Assembly: GCA_934644775.1 (NCBI GenBank)
Contig: CAKUDB010000008.1
Coordinates: 28,157 to 92,156 of the forward strand
Length of the DNA stretch: 64,000 bases
Reading direction: 5' to 3'
Origin: an uncultured bacterium
GTDB lineage: Bacteria > Vulcanimicrobiota > Xenobia > Xenobiales > Xenobiaceae
This document shows, piece after piece, positions 43,125 through 51,437 of this stretch. Position 1 is the first letter of the stretch; the number at the start of each line of letters is the position of its first letter. Under the pieces are notes generated by a model, which ran no database searches, had not been told where the DNA came from, and saw nothing but the letters and a program-made list of their open reading frames with translations. A program made the position numbers and the translations under genes.

Positions 43125-45674
43125 GTGCACATTTTAGGCACCGTAGTAGTTCGTCCCGTTTTGCCCGAGCGCATTGCTGGCTTACAGGAATTGTCCCACA
43201 ACTTGTGGTGGTCTTGGACTCCCGAAGCTCTGGCTCTCTTCTCAAACTTAGATCAAGAGCTCTGGAAGAGCGTAGGTCACAATCCCGTAGCTATTTTAGC
43301 TAATATCGACCAAACTAAGCTCGAAGAAGCAGCTAAAGACTCCAAGTATTTAAAAGCCTATGATGATGTATATGCAAAATTCAAGGCTTACATGAATCCT
43401 AAGAGCACCCGCTACAGCGAAGCCTTCCCCGAAAGCAAAGATAAAGTCATCGCCTACTTCTCCGCTGAATTTGGTATGCACGAGAGTCTGCCTATTTATT
43501 CTGGTGGTTTAGGCATTTTATCTGGCGATCATATTAAAACCGCTTCCGATATGGGTATCCCTATGATCGGTGTAGGTCTCCTTTACAATCACGGTTACTT
43601 CATTCAGACCATTAACCAAGACGGTTGGCAAGAGGCTAGCTACAAGCCCTTAGATTTCTCCATGGTTCCTGCCGAAAAAGCTACCGATACTAACGGCAAT
43701 GAGATCGTTGTCCAAATTGAAATGCCTGACCGCATCGTCAACGCCCGCGTTTGGATTATCCAAGTCGGTCGCATTAAGCTCTACTTACTTGATACCGATA
43801 TTGAGCAAAATTCTGTAGCCGACCGCGGTCTCTCCGCTCGTCTCTACGGTGGCGACAATCAGATGCGCATTGCCCAGGAAAAGATCTTAGGTATCGGCGG
43901 TGTTAAGGCTCTGCGCCGTTTAGGTATCAATCCTTGGGTGTGGCACATGAACGAAGGCCACTCCGCCTTCCTGACTATCGAGCTTATGCGCGAATATGTC
44001 ACTGAAAAAGGCCTCGATTGGCGCCAAGCTATTGAAGCTATTTCTCCGAAAGTGTGCTTCACTACTCACACTCCCGTGCCCGCTGGCCAAGACGCTTTCG
44101 GCAGCGATCTAATGGAAATGCATTTCTGGAAAGTGCGCAACGAGTTGGGCATGTCGCGCAACGAGTTTATGCGCTTAGGTCAGAATCCCGGCCAGCCCGA
44201 CGCTCCCTTCAATTTAACTATCTTCTGCCTTAAATTGGCCAGCTTCCGCAACGGTGTAAGTAAGCTGCATGGCGTCGTTTCTCGCCATTTATGGCGCGAT
44301 GTTTGGCCAGAAGTTCCCGCTGCCGAAATTCCCATCACTTCAGTTACTAACGGCGTCCATATCGGAACTTGGATCGCTCCAGAGATGGCCAGCCTTTATG
44401 ATAAATACGTTTCCAAAGATTGGCGCATCAATCCTGACAGCCACAAACTTTGGGACAAAGCTAAAATTCCCGCTGGCGACATTTGGTCTGTCCATCAGAC
44501 TTTGAAGCAGCGCATGATCGACGGAGTTAGAGCCCGCCATGAGCGCCGTTTGCGTCGCTTGAGCGCCTCTTTATCCGAAATCGAAGGGGCTAAGAAGCTC
44601 CTTTCTCCTAGCGTTCTGACTATCGGTTTTGCTAGACGTTTTGCTACTTACAAGCGAGCTATCTTACTTTTCTCCGATATTGAGCGCCTCAAGAGGATCA
44701 TGCTTACTCCCGGTCGCGAAGTGAACTTCGTTTTTGCCGGTAAAGCTCACCCTGCCGACCGTCCTGGTCAAGAGTTCATTAAACGCATTCACGACTACAG
44801 CAAGATGCCAGAATTTAAAGGTCGAATCATTCTCTTAGAAGATTACGATATAAATTTGGCCCGCTACTTAGTACAAGGCGTCGATGTATGGCTCAATAAC
44901 CCTCGCCGTCCTTTAGAAGCTTCCGGTACTTCCGGTGAAAAAGCAGCCATGAATGGTGTACTTAACTTCAGTGTCTTAGACGGCTGGTGGGCTGAAGGTT
45001 TCAACGGACAAAACGGTTGGTCTATCGGTGAGGATCGCCATTACAGCAGTAATGAGGAGCAAGACTTAATCGACACCAATTCGCTCTACTCCACTTTGGA
45101 AGAAGAGATTATCCCTGCTTACTACGATGATCGTGACGAAAACGGTATTCCTACCGTGTGGACAGCCATGATGCAGAATGCCGTTCGCACTTTGGTACCC
45201 GAATATTCTACCCATCGTATGCTTCACGACTACTGCCACGAAATTTACGTACCTGCCGGTATAGCTGGTGAGAGTGCTGGAGAGAACGGTTATGCCAAAG
45301 CTAAAGATTTGGCTAACTGGAAACAATACTTAGAGGACGTATGGAACGACGTCAACTTAGAATCAGAGATACATCAGCGCGGCGAAATTAAACGCGGCCA
45401 AGAGCTCTCTGTTAGCGCCCGCGTCTTCTTGGGTAGAGTCACCCCGCAAGAAGTTGAAGTAGAACTTTACGCTGGCAAGTTGCTCAACTCCGAAATCGTC
45501 AATCCCCAGGTAGTCAAGCTCAACTACGGCGGCTACCGCGATGGCGCTCATTGCTACGAGGGTAAGATTACTCCCAACGCTACCGGCACTTTCGCCTATT
45601 CGGTAAGAGTAATTCCTACTCACGCCGCTGCCAAGTTCAACGATGTAGTCAACTTTATTTGCTGGTCTCGTTAA
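43125..45674 (+). CDS. glgP: Alpha-glucan (glycogen) phosphorylase, DUF3417-type
   Basis: It releases glucose-1-phosphate from alpha-1,4-glucan with PLP as cofactor. The 849-residue protein starts with RIAGLQELSHNLWWSW, the N-terminal DUF3417 segment of bacterial and archaeal-type phosphorylases, then VIAYFSAEFGMHESLPIYSGGLG. Active-site blocks include NEGHSAF, TTHTPVPAG and ASGTSGEKAAMNG, in which the Lys is the PLP lysine. An additional beta-rich C-terminal part (about 750-849) is present. GTG start with CGGAGG. Codons are strongly biased to C-ending forms, suggesting high expression. A terminator follows 35 bp after the stop. glgB is 14 kb away on the other strand. Confidence 0.94.
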   Translation: MHILGTVVVRPVLPERIAGLQELSHNLWWSWTPEALALFSNLDQELWKSVGHNPVAILANIDQTKLEEAAKDSKYLKAYDDVYAKFKAYMNPKSTRYSEAFPESKDKVIAYFSAEFGMHESLPIYSGGLGILSGDHIKTASDMGIPMIGVGLLYNHGYFIQTINQDGWQEASYKPLDFSMVPAEKATDTNGNEIVVQIEMPDRIVNARVWIIQVGRIKLYLLDTDIEQNSVADRGLSARLYGGDNQMRIAQEKILGIGGVKALRRLGINPWVWHMNEGHSAFLTIELMREYVTEKGLDWRQAIEAISPKVCFTTHTPVPAGQDAFGSDLMEMHFWKVRNELGMSRNEFMRLGQNPGQPDAPFNLTIFCLKLASFRNGVSKLHGVVSRHLWRDVWPEVPAAEIPITSVTNGVHIGTWIAPEMASLYDKYVSKDWRINPDSHKLWDKAKIPAGDIWSVHQTLKQRMIDGVRARHERRLRRLSASLSEIEGAKKLLSPSVLTIGFARRFATYKRAILLFSDIERLKRIMLTPGREVNFVFAGKAHPADRPGQEFIKRIHDYSKMPEFKGRIILLEDYDINLARYLVQGVDVWLNNPRRPLEASGTSGEKAAMNGVLNFSVLDGWWAEGFNGQNGWSIGEDRHYSSNEEQDLIDTNSLYSTLEEEIIPAYYDDRDENGIPTVWTAMMQNAVRTLVPEYSTHRMLHDYCHEIYVPAGIAGESAGENGYAKAKDLANWKQYLEDVWNDVNLESEIHQRGEIKRGQELSVSARVFLGRVTPQEVEVELYAGKLLNSEIVNPQVVKLNYGGYRDGAHCYEGKITPNATGTFAYSVRVIPTHAAAKFNDVVNFICWSR

Positions 45675-45708
45675 TATTTGATAAGTAGATAGAAACTGAC
45701 TAGATAAA

Positions 45709-45748
45709 GGGGCCCTCTAAGCTACAAAGTTTAGGGGGCTCCTTTTTT
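45709..45748 (+). terminator. Terminator of glgP
   Basis: GGGGCCCTCTAA pairs with TTAGGGGGCTCC over 12 bp with two G-T wobbles, followed by TTTTTT. Confidence 0.9.
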
Positions 45749-45793
45749 ACTTACCTAGATATAAGGCGACGAATAGTTGGCAACTTTTGCCAG

Positions 45794-45799
45794 TATAAT
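45794..45799 (+). promoter_or_regulatory. Candidate -10 box for the citrate lyase operon
   Basis: A perfect TATAAT lies 224 bp before citD and just after the glgP terminator. A matching -35 at the right spacing is not evident (GAATAG at 17 bp), so the call is tentative. Confidence 0.35.
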
Positions 45800-45840
45800 G
45801 CGCCAAATGGTTTGCAATTTTTCCTAGATGATTGGCCACC
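45799..45840. repeat. Short dispersed repeat, copy 2
   Basis: The 42-bp block starting GCGCCAAATGGTTTGCAA aligns to 10301-10343 with about ten differences, and lies beyond the glgP terminator. A related GTTGGCAACTTTTGCC is at about 45776. Confidence 0.5.
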
Positions 45841-46022
45841 ATCTGGGGAAGACTTTTTTGTTAAAAATTAAGCTACCAAAGCTGCTAAACTTGCAAAGGC
45901 TTTTTGCCTACTTAATCGAAATATTTGTGGCCATTAGTATGGGACTAGTCTTGGTCCTAAGCTGTCTAAGCATTTCAGAATTTGGCACACACCTCTCCAA
46001 CGATAAAAGGAAGGGCATTACT

Positions 46023-46307
46023 TTGAAATTAGTTACCAAAGCCGAAGCCGGTACCTTAGAATCTGGCGATATCCATATTGAAGTAGAATCTGCCGATACT
46101 CCCGGCGTAGAAGTAGATCTCAGCAGTACAGTTATGAAGCTGTACGGACGCCAAATTACTAAAGTTATCAAAGAAACCGTCGCTGAACTTGGCGTAGACG
46201 GTGTCATTGTCACGGCTGTAGACAAAGGCGCTTTAGATTGCACAGTTAAAGCCAGAGTAAAAACTGCCATTTACAGGGCTTGTCAAAGCAACGAGTATTC
46301 TTGGTAA
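46023..46307 (+). CDS. citD: Citrate lyase gamma subunit (acyl carrier protein)
   Basis: The 94-residue ACP carries the phosphoribosyl-dephospho-CoA arm. The TTG start at 46023 is preceded by AGGAAGGG at a good distance and puts Ser14 in GTLESGD, exactly where CitD is modified. VDKGALDCTVKARVKTAI is the C-terminal signature. Reading upstream from 45828 would give a 65-residue hydrophobic extension that no CitD has. First gene of citDEFXCG. Confidence 0.92.
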   Translation: MKLVTKAEAGTLESGDIHIEVESADTPGVEVDLSSTVMKLYGRQITKVIKETVAELGVDGVIVTAVDKGALDCTVKARVKTAIYRACQSNEYSW

Positions 46308-46331
46308 AAAAGTAAGGAAGTGGCGAAAATT

Positions 46332-47231
46332 ATGGCACAGAAGCAAAGACTCCGCAGAACTATGATGTTTGTGCCGGGAAACAATCCCGGTATGATGAGA
46401 GACGCCCACATCTACGGTTCCGATTCTCTCATGTTCGACCTTGAAGACTCCGTATCTATGGCCGAAAAAGACGCCGCCAGACAACTCGTCTATCAGGCCC
46501 TCAAAACTATCGATTACGGTAATACCGAAATTGTTGTCCGCATAAATCCCTTAGATACTCCTTATGGAAGAGCCGACGTAGAAGCCATGGTCGCTGCCGG
46601 AGCCCACGTCTTGCGTATGCCCAAGACCGAAACTCCCCAAGATATTACCGACTGTGAAGCCGTTATTAAAGAGATGGAGATAAAACACGGCCGTCCAGTG
46701 GGCGACACTTTAATGATGGCCGCCATCGAAGGCGCTTTGGGCGTAGTTAATGCTTACCAGATCGCCACCGCTTCACCAAGGCTAATTGGTATCGCTTTAG
46801 GTGCCGAAGACTTCTGCGCCAATATGAAATGTCAGCGTACTAAGAGTGGTACCGAGCTCCAATTGGCTCGCCAGACTATCGTTCTAGCGGCCCGAGCTGC
46901 CGGTATTGACGCTTTAGATACAGTTTATTCTGACGTCAACAATGAAGAGCAATTACTTTATGAAGCCAGACTTATCAAAGACTTGGGCTTTGACGGTAAG
47001 AGCGTAATTAACCCTCGCCAAATTGCCCCCGTCCATTCCGTTTTCAACCCTACTGCCAAAGATATTGAGAAGGCCAAGCGAGTTGTAGCTGCTATTAAAG
47101 AAGCTGAAGCCAAAGGGTCCGGCGTTATCAGCTTAAATGGTAAGATGGTCGACAAGCCTGTAGCTATTAGAGCTCAAAGAGTTATCGAACTGGCCATCAT
47201 TTCAGGAATCATTTCCCCTGCGGAGGTATAA
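46332..47231 (+). CDS. citE: Citrate lyase beta subunit (citryl-CoA lyase)
   Basis: CitE cleaves citryl-S-ACP to oxaloacetate and acetyl-S-ACP. The 299-residue TIM barrel has RRTMMFVPGNNPGMM at the start, DSLMFDLEDSVSMAEKD (the metal/citryl region), VRINPLDTPYG and RLIGIALGAEDF. I use the ATG at 46332, preceded by AAGGAAG; a GTG 12 bp upstream (46320) overlaps that site. citD ends 24 bp before and citF follows by 6 bp. Confidence 0.95.
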   Translation: MAQKQRLRRTMMFVPGNNPGMMRDAHIYGSDSLMFDLEDSVSMAEKDAARQLVYQALKTIDYGNTEIVVRINPLDTPYGRADVEAMVAAGAHVLRMPKTETPQDITDCEAVIKEMEIKHGRPVGDTLMMAAIEGALGVVNAYQIATASPRLIGIALGAEDFCANMKCQRTKSGTELQLARQTIVLAARAAGIDALDTVYSDVNNEEQLLYEARLIKDLGFDGKSVINPRQIAPVHSVFNPTAKDIEKAKRVVAAIKEAEAKGSGVISLNGKMVDKPVAIRAQRVIELAIISGIISPAEV

Positions 47232-47237
47232 CACAAT

Positions 47238-48794
47238 ATGAAAAACCTTATCGGACATGAAATTCCAGAGCAGGTGGCAGCTGAACTTGGTCTAGGCATT
47301 TACGGCGTCGACGTCGATCCCCGCGTAGCCGAAAAAGATCCTACTCCGCTTACCGAGCGGGAAAAGAAAAATAATAAGATTGTCGATTCTATCGAAGAAG
47401 CTGTAAAGCTCTGCGGCTTAAAAGACGGCATGACCATCTCTTTCCACCACCATTTTCGCAACGGCGACCAAGTGCTCAACCAGGTTATGGATGTTTTGGC
47501 CAAGATGGGCTTTAAAAACTTGCGTATCGCTTCTTCCTCTTTAACTAGTGTCCACGCTCCTTTGGTCGAGCATATTAAAAATGGAGTAGTCTCCCATATT
47601 GAAAGTTCCGGTTGTCGCGGCCTTTTAGCCGACGAAATTTCCCACGGCCTCATGGATGAGCCAGTTATCTTCCGCTCCCATGGCGGACGGGCGGCGGCTA
47701 TTGCCGACGGTAAATTGCATATCGACGTAGCTTTCTTAGGCGCTCCCGTTTCCGACGCTTACGGCAATGCCAGCGGCGTATGCTTAGACGAAGAAGTAAA
47801 AGACGTGGCCGAATGTGGTAGCTTGGGCTATGCTAAAGTAGACGCTCAATATGCTGACAAGACCATTATTATCACCAATAAGATTATAAAATATCCCAAC
47901 GCCGTTCAGAGCATTGAGGGTACTTTAGTTGATTATGTAGTAGTAGTCGATTCAATTGGCGATCCTTCCAAAATTTCTGCCGGAGCGGCCCGCTTTACCA
48001 GCAATCCTCGAGATCTGATGATCGCTCAAACTGCTGCCAAAGTGATTATCAATTCTGGCTATTTCCGCAACGGTATGTCCTTACAAACGGGTACCGGCGG
48101 CGCTTCTTTGGCTGTCACCCGTTTCTTGGCCGATTCTATGATCGAAAAAGGTATTAAGGCTCGCTTTGCTTTAGGCGGTATTACCGGTCAGATTGTCAAA
48201 TTGCATGAGCAAGGTTTAATTGAAACCCTCTGGGACGTTCAAGACTTCGATACCGAAGCGGCCGCTTCTTTGCGTCGCAACCCCAATCACTATGAAGTAG
48301 ACGGCGTCTTATACGCTACGCCTTTTAACAGAGGCTCTATCTTAAATCAGCTCGATATAGTGGTACTTTCCGCTTTAGAAATTGACGTCAACTTCAATGT
48401 AAATGTCCTGACTGGCTCAGACGGCGTCATTCGCGGAGCTATCGGCGGCCATCCCGATACGGCTAAAGGTGCCGATTTAGCTATTATTGTCTCTCCTCTG
48501 ATTCGCGGTCGCATTCCTTGTGTGCGCGACAAAGTGAGTACCATTTGTACTGACGGCCACGATTGCGATGTTTTGGTGACAGATGTCGGTATTGCCGTCA
48601 ATCCCAACCGCCCCGAAGTCAAAGAGCGCTTGGTAGCAGCCGGTATGAAAGTTTATGATATTCATGAACTTAAAGAGATGGCTGAAAAAGTTGTAGGTAA
48701 ACCTGATGATTTGGAGTTTACCGACAAAATCGTGGCCGTAGTGACCGCTCCCGATGGCACTATGTTAGACGTGGTTCGCGGTGTCAGCGATTAG
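47238..48794 (+). CDS. citF: Citrate lyase alpha subunit (citrate-ACP transferase)
   Basis: CitF swaps acetyl for citrate on the ACP arm. The 518-residue protein shows MTISFHHHFRNGD, the CoA-transferase-like VSHIESSGCRG and LQTGTGGASLAVTRFL, and the C-terminal VRDKVSTICTDGHD segment. GGAGG lies before the ATG. The 3' end overlaps the start of citX by 14 bp, a sign of translational coupling. Length matches known CitF. Confidence 0.95.
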   Translation: MKNLIGHEIPEQVAAELGLGIYGVDVDPRVAEKDPTPLTEREKKNNKIVDSIEEAVKLCGLKDGMTISFHHHFRNGDQVLNQVMDVLAKMGFKNLRIASSSLTSVHAPLVEHIKNGVVSHIESSGCRGLLADEISHGLMDEPVIFRSHGGRAAAIADGKLHIDVAFLGAPVSDAYGNASGVCLDEEVKDVAECGSLGYAKVDAQYADKTIIITNKIIKYPNAVQSIEGTLVDYVVVVDSIGDPSKISAGAARFTSNPRDLMIAQTAAKVIINSGYFRNGMSLQTGTGGASLAVTRFLADSMIEKGIKARFALGGITGQIVKLHEQGLIETLWDVQDFDTEAAASLRRNPNHYEVDGVLYATPFNRGSILNQLDIVVLSALEIDVNFNVNVLTGSDGVIRGAIGGHPDTAKGADLAIIVSPLIRGRIPCVRDKVSTICTDGHDCDVLVTDVGIAVNPNRPEVKERLVAAGMKVYDIHELKEMAEKVVGKPDDLEFTDKIVAVVTAPDGTMLDVVRGVSD

Positions 48795-49305
48795 CGGCCC
48801 CTACATAGAGCTAGAATCGCTGCTGGAAAGTCGCGACCAACGTTGGGCTTTCCAGCAGCAACTTCTCAAACGATATCGCTTGCCCCTCGTTAGTTTTATG
48901 ATCAATATGCCGGGGCCGGTTAAGAGGTCTCCTCTTTCTGAAAAGCTCCATGCTCTGGGCTGTTCTGAATTACAAAAAGTTTTAGGTTCAGATATTATTT
49001 GGAGTACGGTCAAACTATTGGATACCGGCTGCGAGGGCTATTTTATTGTCGACTTAGAGGCTGCCCCATTAAAGGGCCTGACTTGTAATTTGGAAGATAA
49101 TCACCCTCTAGGCCGTCTGTGGGATTTTGATATTCATACTCAGCTAGGTCAAATAAGTCGAGCCCAATTAGATATTGCCCCTCGCACTTGTCTTATTTGC
49201 AACAATATAGCTTCAGCTTGCGCCCGCAGTCGAGCTCACAGTGTCCAAGAACTTTTAAGCCATATACAAAATATGGTTAATCAATATTTCGGAGAATCTG
49301 CTTAA
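48781..49305 (+). CDS. citX: Apo-citrate lyase phosphoribosyl-dephospho-CoA transferase
   Basis: CitX attaches the prosthetic group made by CitG to CitD Ser14. The 174-residue protein has PLVSFMINMPGPVKRSP and the family segment GRLWDFDIHT, then APRTCLICNNIASACARSRAHS (Cys-rich, as in CitX). GTG start inside the end of citF. It ends 3 bp before citC. Confidence 0.9.
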   Translation: MSAISGPYIELESLLESRDQRWAFQQQLLKRYRLPLVSFMINMPGPVKRSPLSEKLHALGCSELQKVLGSDIIWSTVKLLDTGCEGYFIVDLEAAPLKGLTCNLEDNHPLGRLWDFDIHTQLGQISRAQLDIAPRTCLICNNIASACARSRAHSVQELLSHIQNMVNQYFGESA

Positions 49306-49308
49306 AAA

Positions 49309-50346
49309 GTGGAAAATGAATTTTTTACTCCGCTGCAACTAAATCTAACTTCCGAAAAGGAAAGGCAACATCTGGCAGCATTTTTAGCCCAATCTGGACT
49401 GCGTTTAGATGAAAATTTGCAATATTATGTCGTGCTGTGCGATGCACAAGGCGAAATTGTCTGCGGCGGGGGCTTCGATAACAATATTATTAAGTGTGTG
49501 GCTGTTTCTGAAGAAGCTCGCGGTTTAGGTTTAGTTAATACCCTTATTTCCCATTTGCGCTCAGAAATTGCTAATCGCGGTGCCGACAATATCTTTGTTT
49601 ATACTAAGCCGGAAAATAAGCAAATATTTGAAAGCTTGGCTTTTTATACTGTTGGTACTTCTCCCCAAGCCATCTTATTAGAAAGCTCCAAACGTGGCAT
49701 AATACGCTTAAAAAAAAGATTGGCTAAACATAAAAAGCCTGGCCTAAATGGGGCTATCGTGATGAATGCCAACCCTTTTACGCTAGGCCACCTCTATTTA
49801 GTTCAGGAAGCGGCCAAACGCTGTGATAATTTATATATATTTCCAGTGCGAGCCGACCGCTCCGATTTTCCCTACCAAGATCGTTATCGCCTAGTGAAAG
49901 AAGGTTGCGCTTCTGTTACTAATGCCGAAATTTTAGATGGTGGCCAATATATTATTTCCGAAGCCACCTTCCCCACCTACTTTTTAAAACAAATGGGTCA
50001 AGCAGCTCAAACGCAAGCTCAACTGGTACTAGGTATCTTCGCTAACCATATTGCTCCTAGCCTAAATATTCGAGTGCGCTTTGTGGGCAGCGAGCCGCTC
50101 GATCTTTTTACACAAACTTTTAATAAGACTATGCTCCAAGTGTTGCCCCAGCACGGTATAAAAGTTGACGTTATCGAGCGCTTAAACAGCGAGGCTCAAC
50201 CAGTTAGCGCCAGCCGAGTACGCACCCTATTAAAGGAAGGGCGTTTAGCCGAAACAAAAACTTTGGTTCCCCCTTCTACTTTTGCTTATCTGGCAACACC
50301 TGCGGGCCAAAAAGTGATAGCCTCGCTGCGCAGCCATTGCTCATGA
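49309..50346 (+). CDS. citC: [Citrate (pro-3S)-lyase] ligase
   Basis: CitC acetylates the SH form of the ACP prosthetic group with acetate and ATP, activating citrate lyase. The 345-residue protein has an N-terminal GNAT-like domain (VAVSEEARGLGLVNTLISH) and a nucleotidyltransferase domain with NANPFTLGHLYLV, holding the TxGH motif, and VSASRVRTLL near the end. GTG start. It overlaps citG by 4 bp (ATGA). Confidence 0.93.
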   Translation: MENEFFTPLQLNLTSEKERQHLAAFLAQSGLRLDENLQYYVVLCDAQGEIVCGGGFDNNIIKCVAVSEEARGLGLVNTLISHLRSEIANRGADNIFVYTKPENKQIFESLAFYTVGTSPQAILLESSKRGIIRLKKRLAKHKKPGLNGAIVMNANPFTLGHLYLVQEAAKRCDNLYIFPVRADRSDFPYQDRYRLVKEGCASVTNAEILDGGQYIISEATFPTYFLKQMGQAAQTQAQLVLGIFANHIAPSLNIRVRFVGSEPLDLFTQTFNKTMLQVLPQHGIKVDVIERLNSEAQPVSASRVRTLLKEGRLAETKTLVPPSTFAYLATPAGQKVIASLRSHCS

Positions 50347-51320
50347 GCCAGCCCGATTGTGTGAGCGATTATATAGCCGAGTGCGCCCTAGAAGCTTTAC
50401 TTTTAGAAGTGGCCGCCACCCCCAAGCCCGGTTTGGTAGATAGACGCAATAATGGCGCTCACCGCGATATGAATTTTTATACTTTTATTCAGAGCGCCTT
50501 GAGTTTGCGCCCCCATTTAGCTCTTATGGCGACAGCGGGACAGCAGTCGGCTAAGCTGTCGCCGCCAGAGCTTTTCAACCAAGTGCGCAGCTTGGGCTTA
50601 AAAGCCGAAAAAGCTATGTTTGCGGCCACTGCCAACGTCAATACCCATAAGGGCGCACTCTTTGCCCTGGGCCTTTTGTGTGCGGCAGCCGGCCGAGCTT
50701 GCTGCCACAGAGCCAACAAATCGTGCTGGCAACCCGCCAGGCTGGGCCAATTCGTAGCCCAGATGAGCCAAGGGCTCTGCCGTCGCGAATTGGCCAGCCT
50801 AAACGAGCTAGTTGCCCCCCAAGCTAGCGCAGCGCAGGCCAGCACAGTTACACCTGGGGCAGGCACCGTAATACCTGCAGAATCTGGGCTAGTCAAAATC
50901 TCTGGCTCAGACCAGCTAGGCCAGAGACTTACCCACGGACAGCGCATGTATTTACAATACGGTGCCTGCGGGGCTCGCGGTCAAGCTGAAAGCGGTTTTG
51001 CCCTAGTAGTCGATAAGTATTGGCCTTACTTGCGCCGCCTAAAAAAGCAACAGCTTGACCAAGATGAAATTTTAGTGCGCACCCTCTTAGTAATTTGCGC
51101 CGACTTGGACGACACCAATATCCTCAACCGAGTCGGCGCTGCCAAAGCCGCCTGGGCTAAAGAAGCCTGCGCTGCGCTACACGAGCGTTACACGCACCAG
51201 GCCGCCTGCCAACTGGACGATCAGTTTATAAAAGAGCGAATTAGTCCCGGAGGGGCGGCCGATCTTTTGAGCGTCACTATATTTTTAGATAAGCTGGCGG
51301 CCTCGGAAAAATATTTTTAA
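50343..51320 (+). CDS. citG: Triphosphoribosyl-dephospho-CoA synthase
   Basis: CitG makes the prosthetic-group precursor from ATP and dephospho-CoA. The 325-residue protein shows ATPKPGLVDRRNNGAHRDM and the AALATANVNTHKG-like segment (ATANVNTHKGALFALG), both CitG hallmarks. A Ser/Ala/Thr/Pro-rich insertion of about 40 residues (near 165-205) is unusual. The start at 50343 overlaps the citC stop in ATGA. The GC content is higher than in its neighbours. aconitase follows after 117 bp. Confidence 0.92.
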   Translation: MSQPDCVSDYIAECALEALLLEVAATPKPGLVDRRNNGAHRDMNFYTFIQSALSLRPHLALMATAGQQSAKLSPPELFNQVRSLGLKAEKAMFAATANVNTHKGALFALGLLCAAAGRACCHRANKSCWQPARLGQFVAQMSQGLCRRELASLNELVAPQASAAQASTVTPGAGTVIPAESGLVKISGSDQLGQRLTHGQRMYLQYGACGARGQAESGFALVVDKYWPYLRRLKKQQLDQDEILVRTLLVICADLDDTNILNRVGAAKAAWAKEACAALHERYTHQAACQLDDQFIKERISPGGAADLLSVTIFLDKLAASEKYF

Positions 51321-51437
51321 CATTTAATTTTTAGAGCAGTAGGCTTTTTATTTATATGACGAATTGACAGCTTTATTCATGCAGAAAAAATGCCCCCAAT
51401 GCTGCAGACGGATAGGAAACTAAGGAGGAAGAACCAC

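Noticed and set aside
45828..46022. 65-residue hydrophobic extension of CitD
   Set aside because: No CitD has it, and the TTG at 46023 has a strong ribosome site and places Ser14 correctly.
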